A stretch of DNA of 64,000 nucleotides, from contig JAEYOK010000015.1 of the NCBI GenBank assembly GCA_023411795.1, forward strand, positions 1 through 64,000, in the 5' to 3' direction. The notes beneath the pieces were generated by a model. That model searched no databases and was not told where the DNA came from. It saw only the letters and a list, made by a program, of their open reading frames with translations. Shown in pieces: positions 43,075-52,005 of the stretch (position 1 is the stretch's first letter; every line of letters starts with the position of its first letter). Source of the DNA: Bacillota bacterium. GTDB lineage: Bacteria > Bacillota > Clostridia > DSM-8532. The position numbers and the translations under genes were made by a program.

Positions 43075-44331
43075 TTGTATAAAGAGTATATCCTTGATAA
43101 CAATTTAACGGTTATATACGAATGTCTGAGTCATTTAAAATCCGTTTCCTTTGGATTATGGGTCGGAGTAGGCTCCAGGAATGAAACGCGTCATAATAAT
43201 GGGATATCACATTTTATTGAACATATGTTATTTAAAGGAACAAAAAATCGCACAGCTAAAGATATTGCTTATTCAATCGATAAAATCGGTGGAGAAATAA
43301 ACGCTTTTACCGGGAAAGATTGCACCTGTTTTTATACAAAAACTTTGGACAGCGATTTGGAAACTGCTGTTGAAATTATTTCTGATATGGTTATAAATCC
43401 ATTATTCAATGATGCTCATATTGAAACAGAAAAAAAAGTTGTTCTTGAAGAAATAAGCATGTATGAAGATGATCCGGAGGAATTCGTCCATGACTTGTTA
43501 ACAGAACAAATGTGGAGCGAAGGTCCTTTAGGTTATCCGATTCTGGGTACAGCTAAATCTCTGAGTAATATCACCAGAGATGATCTCTATGATTTCATGT
43601 CATGCTATTATGTACCCGATAATTGTGTTATCTCAGTGGTGGGTAATTTTAAGGAAAACCAGTTGCTCGCTATTATTAATAAATACTTTAGTAGCTGGAA
43701 GTCACTGGGCTATTGTCGGTTGTCTGAAATAAGACCTGATTCTAGAAGCCACTTTCTCTTTAGAAAGAAAAAGACTGAACAGACTCATGTGTGTTTGGGT
43801 TTCCGCGGTTTATCAATGATGGATGATAGACTGTATGCTTTGATGGTTCTCAATAATATAATCGGCGGAGGAATGAGCTCCAGATTGTTTCAAAATATAC
43901 GAGAAGATCGCGGCCTTGTTTATTCTATTTATTCTTTCCCGACAACATTTCGTGATTGTGGAATGTTCACAATTTATGCTGCTGCAAATCCTGATAAGGC
44001 CGATGAGGTAATCAGATTAATCGGCTTAGAGATACAAAATTTATTAGAGAATGGTATTACAGACAATGAACTGATGATAAGTAAGAACCAGCTAAAAGGT
44101 AACTATATTTTAAGCCTTGACAGTACAACCGGTCGGATGAGCGCAAATGGTAAGTCTAAAATAATAACGGGTGTGGTCAACTCTCCTACAATGGTATTAA
44201 GGCAGATTGAGAATGTCAGTAAAAAGAATGTCATAGAGCTTCTTACTTGGATTTTTCAAGAAGAGAACTGGATGGTGATACTCGGTGATTCATCAGTATC
44301 CCCTAAAACTCTGGATTATCTTGAGTTTTGA
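43075..44331 (+). CDS. M16-family zinc peptidase
   Basis: 418 residues with a TTG start 8 nt after AAGGTGG; no better start is seen. The inverted zinc motif HFIEHMLFKG (HxxEH, about 48-52) and the distal Glu in TEKKVVLEEISMYEDDPEE are intact, and the C-terminal half has the R-x-x-x-x-Y-type motif GLVYSIYSFPTTF. Relatives are the Bacillus YmxG/MlpA processing peptidases, often next to dipicolinate synthase genes as here. Confidence 0.92.
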   Translation: MYKEYILDNNLTVIYECLSHLKSVSFGLWVGVGSRNETRHNNGISHFIEHMLFKGTKNRTAKDIAYSIDKIGGEINAFTGKDCTCFYTKTLDSDLETAVEIISDMVINPLFNDAHIETEKKVVLEEISMYEDDPEEFVHDLLTEQMWSEGPLGYPILGTAKSLSNITRDDLYDFMSCYYVPDNCVISVVGNFKENQLLAIINKYFSSWKSLGYCRLSEIRPDSRSHFLFRKKKTEQTHVCLGFRGLSMMDDRLYALMVLNNIIGGGMSSRLFQNIREDRGLVYSIYSFPTTFRDCGMFTIYAAANPDKADEVIRLIGLEIQNLLENGITDNELMISKNQLKGNYILSLDSTTGRMSANGKSKIITGVVNSPTMVLRQIENVSKKNVIELLTWIFQEENWMVILGDSSVSPKTLDYLEF

Positions 44332-44356
44332 ATAAGGTTTTATTGATTCACAGCAG

Positions 44357-44382
44357 CCTCTCATTATTGAGAGGTTTTTTTA
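44357..44382 (+). terminator. Intrinsic terminator after M16 peptidase
   Basis: CCTCTCA pairs with TGAGAGG around TTAT, followed by TTTTTTTATT. Confidence 0.88.
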
Positions 44383-44428
44383 TTGTGAAAACAACAAGTG
44401 TTCCCAGAGACTAACCTTCGTTTGATAC

Positions 44429-44456
44429 ACAACAATACTTTGGACCTCATAAAATA
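44429..44456 (+). promoter_or_regulatory. Probable sigma-K promoter of spoVFA
   Basis: A -35 AC (in CACA) and CATAAAATA, which fits the sigma-K -10 pattern CATANNNTA, are 17 nt apart, about 33 nt before the start codon. Fits mother-cell expression of dipicolinate synthase. Confidence 0.6.
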
Positions 44457-44489
44457 TATTATTAAGTGACAATGCGGGAGGTTTGTAAA

Positions 44490-45365
44490 ATGCACAGACG
44501 AAAATATGCTATCATCGGGGGTGATATGCGTAATATCTATCTGGCGGAGCTGTTAAAAAAGGATTATCAATATGTTGAAATATATGGTTTTGATAAAAGT
44601 GGGAAATCCTGGGCCGCTAAAAATTCTCCATTGGACATTATTTTTAGCGAAGCACAGGTTATAGTTGGCGGAATTCCTTTTGCCACAGATAATGAATATC
44701 TATTCACCCCTTTCTCTGATGTAAAAACACCAATTAATGAAGTTATTGAAAAAGTATCAGAGAAATCATTATTTATAGCCGGAAAGATTAGTGACAGCAT
44801 TATAAGCCAGTTAAACCAAAAAAATGTGAAGTGCGTTGATATTCTTAACAGAGAGGAGCTTGCAGTTTTAAATGCGGTTCCTACTGCAGAAGGAGCAGTT
44901 AGTATTTTGCTTGAGGAATTGCCAATCACCTTGATGGACAGCAGGGTTTTAATTGTTGGGTATGGCAGAATAGGAAAGATTCTGGCAAAGATGTTACAAG
45001 GCTTTGGTTCTGAGGTATGGGTTGCTGCGAGAAAGTACTCGGACATAGCCTGGATAGAAGCTCAGGGCTTTAAACCAGTCCCGATGCATCAACTGGCTAG
45101 GTATGTATCCGATATGGATGCAATAGTGAATACCGTTCCGGCATTAGTAATAACAAAAGATATTTTAGTCAAGACGAGAAATGGGTGTTTTCTTCTAGAT
45201 CTTGCCTCAGTCCCCGGAGGGATTGACTTCAAGGTAGCTGAAACCTTAGGGTTTAAAGTTATGTGGTCACTAGGTTTACCAGGCAAAATAGCACCCTTGA
45301 CGGCTGGAGATATTATCCGCCGAACTATTTATAATATTATCGAAGAAGAAGGGGGGGTATATTGA
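44490..45365 (+). CDS. spoVFA: Dipicolinate synthase subunit A
   Basis: 291 residues; ATG 8 nt after GGGAGG, preferred over an upstream GTG. N-terminal IIGGDMRNIYLAELL and the Rossmann motif VLIVGYGRIGKILAKML (about 152) are typical of DpaA. With subunit B it oxidises dihydrodipicolinate to dipicolinic acid, the spore-core calcium chelator. Its stop overlaps the start of subunit B by one base. Confidence 0.94.
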   Translation: MHRRKYAIIGGDMRNIYLAELLKKDYQYVEIYGFDKSGKSWAAKNSPLDIIFSEAQVIVGGIPFATDNEYLFTPFSDVKTPINEVIEKVSEKSLFIAGKISDSIISQLNQKNVKCVDILNREELAVLNAVPTAEGAVSILLEELPITLMDSRVLIVGYGRIGKILAKMLQGFGSEVWVAARKYSDIAWIEAQGFKPVPMHQLARYVSDMDAIVNTVPALVITKDILVKTRNGCFLLDLASVPGGIDFKVAETLGFKVMWSLGLPGKIAPLTAGDIIRRTIYNIIEEEGGVY

Positions 45366-45943
45366 TGGATATTAGAGGTAAAAGAATTGGTGTTGCTATT
45401 ACGGGCTCATTTTGCACTATAGATGAAACTTTAATAGAAATTGAACGATTGCAATTTTTAGGAGCAGATATTATACCTATATTGTCAAATAACGTAGCAA
45501 CAATAAATTCACGCTTCGGCAAAGCTGAGGATTTACGAAGTCGTTTGAAGCTGATTTCAGGTAAAGAGTGCATCGAAACCATTGTTGATGCTGAACCCAT
45601 CGGCCCGAAGCGGTTGCTTGATCTGATTCTGGTCGCTCCATGTACTGGAAATACACTGGGAAAGATAGCGAACGGTATTACTGATACCCCTGTAACCATG
45701 GCAGTAAAAGCGAATCTGAGAAATCAAATGCCTGTTGTACTTGCAATTGCTTCAAATGATGGCTTGGCAGGTAGCGCAAAGAATATTGGGAGCCTAATGA
45801 ACACAAAGAATATCTTTTTCGTACCCTATGGCCAGGATGATCCAATAAAGAAACCCACAAGTCTTGTGGCAAAGTTTAATTTAATTGTGCCGACTGTCGA
45901 ACAAGCATTGGAGGGAAAACAAATTGAACCGGTATTAGTCTGA
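45365..45943 (+). CDS. spoVFB: Dipicolinate synthase subunit B
   Basis: 192 residues, flavoprotein fold of the DpaB family. GVAITGSFCTIDE at the N terminus, LILVAPCTGNTLGKIANGITDTPVTMAVKANLRNQ in the middle. Works with DpaA in the mother cell. Translated from an ATG overlapping the DpaA stop with a poly-purine RBS. Confidence 0.94.
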   Translation: MDIRGKRIGVAITGSFCTIDETLIEIERLQFLGADIIPILSNNVATINSRFGKAEDLRSRLKLISGKECIETIVDAEPIGPKRLLDLILVAPCTGNTLGKIANGITDTPVTMAVKANLRNQMPVVLAIASNDGLAGSAKNIGSLMNTKNIFFVPYGQDDPIKKPTSLVAKFNLIVPTVEQALEGKQIEPVLV

Positions 45944-45951
45944 TACAATAA

Positions 45952-45974
45952 AAAACCTGCGTGATGCAGGTTTT
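45952..45974. terminator. Bidirectional terminator between spoVFB and MFS gene
   Basis: AAAACCTGC pairs with GCAGGTTTT around GTGAT, with an A-run before and T after, between convergent genes. Confidence 0.85.
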
Positions 45975-45997
45975 AACTTAATATTAGGGCCTAGATA

Positions 45998-47185
45998 CTA
46001 TTTAGTATGTTTGCTTTTTGCAACTACTAAGTTAATTAACTCAGTAGAAACAAACATTATGAGAGTAAAGGCGAGCAGGAAATATGGCAAGATCATGATG
46101 CTTGTTTTACCTGCAATAAATCCTAAAACAGGGGGCAAAAATGCACTTCCCACATATGCAAATGCCATTTGCAGTCCCATTATTTTTTGAGAATTAGCTT
46201 TACCAAACCTATAGGGTGTTTCATGTAGCATTGAAGGAAAAATAGGAGCACATCCAAGTCCTATAAAAATAAAACCTGCAAGGGAAAATCCTATGGGTAG
46301 CGGTAATAGCAATAAAACAGTGCCTATAATAGCTATAGCCTGTCCTGCGCGTATTAAAGCCCGGCTGGTTATCTTCATTGTGATAAAACCGACAATTAAT
46401 CTGCCTATTGTGATACCTGCATAATAAATAGAAATCCAACGAGCGGCATCAGCATGAGACAGATTCTTAATATTTACAAGAAAACTGCTTCCCCATAAAC
46501 CTGTGGTTGTTTCAACACCACAATAAAATAAAAATGCCATCAATGAAAATTTTAAACCTTTAATGCTAAATACGTTAATTGAACCTTTCTCGTCATTTGG
46601 GTTGTCATCTTCAGCATTATCTGAATTTGTGTTCGCCGAAATCCTGTTCCATAATGGAATTGAAAAAAATAATATTATTACTAGAATAAACTGGATTATA
46701 CTTATAATAAAATATCCGCTTCGCCAATCGTTATTAATAAGCAACCCGCGAGATAGGATAATAGGGCCGAGAGTCGCGCCCACTCCCCAGAAACAATGAA
46801 GCCAGCTCATATGATGGGCCTTATAATGAAGTGCCACATAATTATTTAATCCTGCATCCACTGAGCCTGCCCCCAAACCCAAAGGAATAGCAAACAAAAT
46901 CAACCAGAAAAATGAGTTGGACAAAGAAAAACCAAGTAACGCTATAGCGGTAGCCAATACACTTATGAAAGTTACCTTTCCGGTACCGAAGCGTTTGATT
47001 AATTTTTCACTGGATAGGCTAGAAACAATCGTTCCTATAGTTATAATCATAGATATAACTCCCGCTGCTTCCAGCGATGCGTTTAAGTCAAGCCTCATAG
47101 TCGGCCAGGCCGACCCTAAAAGCGAATCAGGGAGTCCTAGACTAATAAAAGCTATATAGATAATAATTATAAAATACTTTGCCAT
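45998..47185 (-). CDS. MFS transporter
   Basis: 395 residues with about 12 membrane helices. GLPDSLLGSAWPTMRLDLNA at the N terminus resembles sugar/FucP-like MFS members, and a charged loop (about 190-205) separates the halves. The substrate is unknown. A GGGAG lies 16 nt before the ATG, too far for an ideal ribosome site, so translation may be weak or start elsewhere. Divergent from the LacI/cellobiose phosphorylase operon, so sugar transport is a possible inference. Confidence 0.8.
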   Translation of the reverse strand: MAKYFIIIIYIAFISLGLPDSLLGSAWPTMRLDLNASLEAAGVISMIITIGTIVSSLSSEKLIKRFGTGKVTFISVLATAIALLGFSLSNSFFWLILFAIPLGLGAGSVDAGLNNYVALHYKAHHMSWLHCFWGVGATLGPIILSRGLLINNDWRSGYFIISIIQFILVIILFFSIPLWNRISANTNSDNAEDDNPNDEKGSINVFSIKGLKFSLMAFLFYCGVETTTGLWGSSFLVNIKNLSHADAARWISIYYAGITIGRLIVGFITMKITSRALIRAGQAIAIIGTVLLLLPLPIGFSLAGFIFIGLGCAPIFPSMLHETPYRFGKANSQKIMGLQMAFAYVGSAFLPPVLGFIAGKTSIMILPYFLLAFTLIMFVSTELINLVVAKSKHTK

Positions 47186-47306
47186 AAGCGTTGAATTTCT
47201 ACTCCCTTTTATTTAAATGATTACTTATTTTAACATGAGTAGCCAGGGATAACAAGAATACCCCGAATACCTGTTAAAGATATATCTGTCGGATTATAAT
47301 TATCCC

Positions 47307-47335
47307 TTGCAGAATAGATAGAGGCAATGTATAAT
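47307..47335 (+). promoter_or_regulatory. Promoter of LacI-cbp operon
   Basis: TTGCAG and TATAAT are 17 nt apart, with the start expected at about 47342, next to the operator. Confidence 0.7.
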
Positions 47336-47344
47336 TAAAACATA

Positions 47345-47354
47345 AACGCGCGTT
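47345..47354. promoter_or_regulatory. LacI-type operator
   Basis: AACGCGCGTT is a perfect 10-bp palindrome with the central CG of LacI-family operators. It lies at the expected transcription start, so the regulator next to it probably represses its own operon. Confidence 0.65.
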
Positions 47355-47369
47355 CATAATGAGGTAATA

Positions 47370-48431
47370 ATGAAGAGTGAAGAAATAGCAAAAATTGCCG
47401 GAGTTTCAAGAAGTACTGTTTCAAGAGTTATGAACAACTATAGTAATGTTCCGGAAAAAACCCGAAATAAGGTTATGAAGGTTATAAATGAGTATAAATT
47501 CGAGCCTAATATTTCAGCAAGAGTGTTAGCGGGTAAAGGTACAGATACAATAGGTCTATTTCTTTTTTCTGTCTATGATAAAGAGAATCCTCAGAGGGTT
47601 TACGGTAACAGTTATTTTGGACCATTTGTAGAAGCTGTTGTAGATACAGGGAACTATAAGGGGTATTATATTTTAATTCATACAATATATGATCCTGCAG
47701 ATTGCTGGCGTATTCAGCAAACCTTTTCACAAAAGAGAATTGATGCCGGTATTATAATCGGAACCGAGCGCAATGAAGAGATAAAATCAGTAATATCTGA
47801 GATAAAACATCCATTGGTTATTGTGGATTATGATCCAAATGAAATAGACAAACTCATATCGGCTGATTCTAAAATTGCAGTTATAAATTCCAATGACAGA
47901 AAGGGTATCAGTCAGTGTGTTGATGAATTAGTTTCTTTAGGGCATAAAAAAATAGGATTAATTGAGGGCCGTGATACTACTTATTCAGGTTTCATCCGAA
48001 AAGATGAGTTTATAAAAAGAATGGCCTTTCATGGGATACCAATTAATAAGGAGTATTGTGTTAAGGGCGATTTTATTAAGAGTAAAGCCGAAAATGAAAT
48101 CGAGAAGATGATAAAAGCAAATAAGTTGCCGACAGCAATTATTTCTTGTAATGATGAAATGGCATTGGCCGCCATGGAAATGTTTAAACGCTATGGAATT
48201 AGTGTTCCGGAGGACATTACTATAATAGGCTATGATGATTCACCCATAGCTTCGGTTGTTCGGCCTTCCCTTACCACCGTTAAGATTCCTTTTTATAAAA
48301 TGGCACAAAAGGCAGTGGAAGCTGTGTCTGAAATGGTGGAGGAAAAAATATTCGGTCTTAACAAATATGATGTTGAAGTCGAGTTTATAAAAAGAGAGTC
48401 ATGTGCGAAAGCATTAGGAGGTAGGGTATGA
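47370..48431 (+). CDS. LacI-family regulator of cellobiose phosphorylase operon
   Basis: 353 residues. Helix-turn-helix KSEEIAKIAGVSRSTVSRVMNNYSNVPEKTR and a sugar-sensing domain ending IIGYDDSPIASVVRPSLTTVKIP. It overlaps the phosphorylase by 4 nt, so it very likely controls that gene, with cellobiose or a related sugar as inducer. GAGG serves as a modest RBS. Confidence 0.92.
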   Translation: MKSEEIAKIAGVSRSTVSRVMNNYSNVPEKTRNKVMKVINEYKFEPNISARVLAGKGTDTIGLFLFSVYDKENPQRVYGNSYFGPFVEAVVDTGNYKGYYILIHTIYDPADCWRIQQTFSQKRIDAGIIIGTERNEEIKSVISEIKHPLVIVDYDPNEIDKLISADSKIAVINSNDRKGISQCVDELVSLGHKKIGLIEGRDTTYSGFIRKDEFIKRMAFHGIPINKEYCVKGDFIKSKAENEIEKMIKANKLPTAIISCNDEMALAAMEMFKRYGISVPEDITIIGYDDSPIASVVRPSLTTVKIPFYKMAQKAVEAVSEMVEEKIFGLNKYDVEVEFIKRESCAKALGGRV

Positions 48432-50863
48432 AATTCGGTTACTTTGATGATTTAAACAGAGAATATGTGATTGATACTCCCCAAACACCTTATCCATGGA
48501 TTAATTACCTTGGAAATGAAGGCTTCTTTAGTCTGATTTCAAATACTTCAGGCGGATATTGCTTTTATAAAGATGCCCGCTTAAGAAGAATAACAAGATA
48601 TCGATATAATAATATTCCCATCGATAACGGCGGCCGTTATTTTTACATAAACGATGGTGGAGATGTCTGGACACCTGGTTGGATGCCTGTCAAAAAAGAT
48701 TTGAGTTCATATGAATGCAGGCATGGGCTTGGATACACTAAAATTAAAGGGGAGAGAAACGGATTATCGGTTAGCCAACTGTCTTTCGTTCCGCTGGGCT
48801 TTAACGCAGAGGTAACTAAACTCACAGTAAAGAATATTTCTTCAAATAATAAGAAAATAAAGCTCTTCTCTTTTGTGGAATGGTGTTTATGGAATGCTTA
48901 TGATGATATGACAAACTTTCAGCGCAATTTTTCTATAGGTGAAGTGGAAATTGAAGATTCGGCTATTTATCATAAGACTGAGTATAGGGAACGTCGTAAC
49001 CATTATGCTTTCTATTGGTCAAACACTTCCATTGACGGCTTTGATACAGATAGAGAATCCTTTATAGGTCTATACAACGGGCTGGAGTCACCGAAAGCAG
49101 TTGCCGAAGGTAAAGCATATAACTCAGTAGCATTAGGCTGGCAGCCAATTGCATCTCATTATTTTAGTATGGATCTGGAACCGGGTGAAGAGAAAACCAT
49201 TATTTTTGTTCTAGGTTATGTGGAAAATGATGACGCGGAAAAATGGGAAGCTCCGGATACAATAAACAAGACAAGAGCAGTGGAAATGCAAAATTGCTTC
49301 AGAACATCGGAGCAGGTTAATCAGGCTCTAAATGATTTAAAGCAATATTGGAATGAGCTTCTTTCTTCTTATACCTTAGATAGTAATGATGGTAAGCTAA
49401 ATAGGATGGTTAACATATGGAACCCGTATCAGTGTATGGTAACATTTAATATGTCCAGAAGTGCGTCATATTTTGAATCTGGGATTGGTCGCGGTATGGG
49501 GTTCAGAGATTCTAACCAGGACCTTTTAGGTTTTGTTCATCAAATTCCCGAAAGGGCTAGAGAAAGAATTCTTGACATAGCTGCTACGCAATTTATTGAC
49601 GGGGGTTGCTATCATCAATACCAGCCACTGAATAAAAAAGGCAATAATGATATAGGTGGAGGCTTTAACGATGATCCTCTTTGGCTCATCTTAGGAACAT
49701 CGGCATATATAAAGGAAACGGGAGATTACGGGATTCTTAATGAACAAGTTCCTTTTGATTCAGATCCCAATAATACCGATACGCTTTTAGATCATTTAAG
49801 GCGTTCTTTTAATCATGTAACTGAGAACCTGGGTCCCCACGGGCTTCCATTGATTGGACGTGCTGATTGGAATGATTGCCTCAACCTCAACTGTTTTTCT
49901 ACAACACCGGATGAATCATTCCAGACCTATGGTGATCCGGATGGACGTGTAGCAGAGAGTATTTTTATTGCTGGACTTTTCGTTTTTGTAGGCCCTGACT
50001 ATTCTTATCTGATGAGATCGAAAGGCTTCACAGAAGAGGCAGATAAAGCGATCACATTAATTGAAGAAATGAGACAGCGGGTATATAAATATGGCTATGA
50101 TGGCGATTGGTTCTTGAGGGCATACGATGCATTCGGTAATAAAATCGGAAGCCGTGAGAACCAAGAAGCACAAATATTTATTGAGCCACAGGGTATGTGT
50201 GTTATGGCCGGGCTAGGATTAGAAAACGGCTATGCGCAAAAAGCCTTGGATTCCGTTAGAGAGCGCTTAGAATGCGAATACGGTATAGTACTGAATAATC
50301 CTCCATACCATAAGTATGACAAAAACATAGGTGAGATTACCTCTTATCCTCCGGGATACAAGGAAAATGCAGGTATATTCTGTCACAACAATCCTTGGAT
50401 TATTTGTGCCGAAACTGTTCTTGGCCGTGGTAACAGAGCCTTCGAGCTTTATCAAAAAATCACTCCGGCATATATTGAAAATATCAGTCAGATACATAAA
50501 ACCGAACCATACGTATACTCACAAATGATTGCGGGAAAAGATGCGAAAAAGCCCGGCGAAGCAAAAAATTCATGGCTTACCGGAACTGCTGCGTGGACTT
50601 TTACGACAATATCCCAGTGGGTTTTAGGAATACAGCCTCACTTTGAAGGTCTGATGATAAATCCATGTATACCGTCTCAATGGAGCGGCTATACTGTTAG
50701 ACGCAGATTCAGGGGCTCAACATATATTATCAAAGTTAGCAATCCGCTCCATGTAGAGAAGGGAGTAAAATCAATAACAATTGATGGAATGCCTATTAAA
50801 GGCAATATACTTCCCATTTTCAATGATGGCTTAGAACACGAAGCGGAGATAATTATGGGTTAA
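48428..50863 (+). CDS. cbp: Cellobiose phosphorylase (GH94)
   Basis: 811 residues, the length of cellobiose phosphorylases; cellodextrin phosphorylases are about 170 residues longer. The N terminus MKFGYFDDLNREYVI and the segment NYLGNEGFFSLISNTSGGYCFYKDARLRRITRYRYNN are those of clostridial Cbp. The general acid Asp483 lies in GRADWNDCLNLN. Splits cellobiose with phosphate into glucose 1-phosphate and glucose in the cytoplasm, saving ATP. Cellodextrin uptake genes are not adjacent. Confidence 0.96.
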   Translation: MKFGYFDDLNREYVIDTPQTPYPWINYLGNEGFFSLISNTSGGYCFYKDARLRRITRYRYNNIPIDNGGRYFYINDGGDVWTPGWMPVKKDLSSYECRHGLGYTKIKGERNGLSVSQLSFVPLGFNAEVTKLTVKNISSNNKKIKLFSFVEWCLWNAYDDMTNFQRNFSIGEVEIEDSAIYHKTEYRERRNHYAFYWSNTSIDGFDTDRESFIGLYNGLESPKAVAEGKAYNSVALGWQPIASHYFSMDLEPGEEKTIIFVLGYVENDDAEKWEAPDTINKTRAVEMQNCFRTSEQVNQALNDLKQYWNELLSSYTLDSNDGKLNRMVNIWNPYQCMVTFNMSRSASYFESGIGRGMGFRDSNQDLLGFVHQIPERARERILDIAATQFIDGGCYHQYQPLNKKGNNDIGGGFNDDPLWLILGTSAYIKETGDYGILNEQVPFDSDPNNTDTLLDHLRRSFNHVTENLGPHGLPLIGRADWNDCLNLNCFSTTPDESFQTYGDPDGRVAESIFIAGLFVFVGPDYSYLMRSKGFTEEADKAITLIEEMRQRVYKYGYDGDWFLRAYDAFGNKIGSRENQEAQIFIEPQGMCVMAGLGLENGYAQKALDSVRERLECEYGIVLNNPPYHKYDKNIGEITSYPPGYKENAGIFCHNNPWIICAETVLGRGNRAFELYQKITPAYIENISQIHKTEPYVYSQMIAGKDAKKPGEAKNSWLTGTAAWTFTTISQWVLGIQPHFEGLMINPCIPSQWSGYTVRRRFRGSTYIIKVSNPLHVEKGVKSITIDGMPIKGNILPIFNDGLEHEAEIIMG

Positions 50864-50893
50864 ATGTTATGAAGCCGGTGTTAAGGAGCATGA

Positions 50894-51622
50894 ATGAATT
50901 ATCGTAACATAATTAAGGCACAATTTATTGAAAGACCGAATAGATTTATTGCAAAGTGTGACCTCGATGGAAAGATAATTATAGCCCATGTTCGCAATAC
51001 GGGAAGATGCCGGGAGCTTTTGGTTCCTGGTGTGACAGTCTATCTGGAAAAGATGGATAATGGTAAGCGAAAAACTGAATTTTCATTAATATGTGTTGAA
51101 AAGGGAGATAGACTTATAAATATTGACAGCACAGCACCTAATAAGGTTTTTAAGGAGGCTCTAGAGAACGGAACGCTAGAGCTTCCTGATTTAGATTCAT
51201 TAACGCTAATAAAAGCTGAAAAACAGTATTTGGAGTCCAGATTTGATTTTTATCTGGAAACAGGCACCAAAAAGGCTTTTGTTGAAGTTAAAGGGGTTAC
51301 CCTGGAAGAAAGCAATACTGCCCTTTTCCCAGATGCCCCTACAGAGCGCGGAATTAAGCATATGAAGGAGCTAGTTAAGGCTGTTTCTGAAGGCTATGAA
51401 GCATATATGGTTTTCATTGTCCAGATGAAAGGGGTTTCTTCATTTTCACCAAATATCAAAACTCATCCTGAATTTGGTTATGAGCTAAGAAAGGCATATG
51501 AGGCCGGAGTTCATGTCCTATGTTATGATTGCTTTATTGGAGAGGCTTCTATTTCTTTAGGAGATTATGTACCAACTGTAATCTATAGAGGCAGACTTCC
51601 CTCACATAGTATAATACGCTAA
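50894..51622 (+). CDS. sfsA: SfsA nuclease-like protein
   Basis: 242 residues. OB-fold N-terminal part with IAHVRNTGRCRELLVPGVTVYLE, and a PD-(D/E)xK-like core with FVEVKGVTLEE and FPDAPTERGIKHMKEL. Related proteins are structure-specific DNA/RNA nucleases once described as sugar-fermentation stimulators. It follows cbp by 30 nt and may be co-transcribed. Confidence 0.93.
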   Translation: MNYRNIIKAQFIERPNRFIAKCDLDGKIIIAHVRNTGRCRELLVPGVTVYLEKMDNGKRKTEFSLICVEKGDRLINIDSTAPNKVFKEALENGTLELPDLDSLTLIKAEKQYLESRFDFYLETGTKKAFVEVKGVTLEESNTALFPDAPTERGIKHMKELVKAVSEGYEAYMVFIVQMKGVSSFSPNIKTHPEFGYELRKAYEAGVHVLCYDCFIGEASISLGDYVPTVIYRGRLPSHSIIR

Positions 51623-51647
51623 TTATGTAAGCGGCTGATATTTCTTC

Positions 51648-51676
51648 TTGACAACAAAAGAAACGGACAATATAAT
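51648..51676 (+). promoter_or_regulatory. Consensus sigma-A promoter of T-box transcript
   Basis: Perfect TTGACA and TATAAT with 17 nt between, start expected near 51683. Confidence 0.9.
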
Positions 51677-51682
51677 AATGAA

Positions 51683-51973
51683 TAAATATACAAAACGCAT
51701 TGATGGAGAATAGTAGCGAACTCTTTCAACGATAAAGAGAGCTGCCGTAAGGTGAAAGTGCAGACTTGAAAGAACGTGAATCTCGCTCCGGAGCGGACCA
51801 CTGAAGTAAGTAGTCTTTATTGTTAACAAGCTACTTGTTGTAGGTTGGTACGGTAACAGCCGTTATACTGTCAGGCATTGAATGATGCTGGTATGAGCGG
51901 ACACATTTGTGTCAATTAGAGTGGTACCACGGAGTATAACCTTCGTCTCTTAACAGGAGATGAGGGTTTTTTT
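51683..51973 (+). ncRNA. T-box leader RNA
   Basis: The T-box core AGAGTGGTACCACGG is at 51918-51932. Distal stem I motifs AGAGAGC (51736-51742) and GGTGAAAG (51751-51758) are present, with the loop-E AGTA (51712-51715) opposite GTGAAT. The best specifier is CTC (51782-51784, Leu); in the alternative register it is TCT (Ser). The UGGU of the T-box pairs with a tRNA ending ACCA, which fits tRNA-Leu (A73) and not tRNA-Ser (G73). A terminator (CTTCGTCTC with GAGATGAGGG plus T7, 51940-51973) competes with the antiterminator. It should turn on the acyl-CoA synthetase operon when the cognate tRNA is uncharged. Confidence 0.93.
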
Positions 51974-52005
51974 ATTTTTATTTTAGATTTTAAGGAGGTA
52001 ATTGC

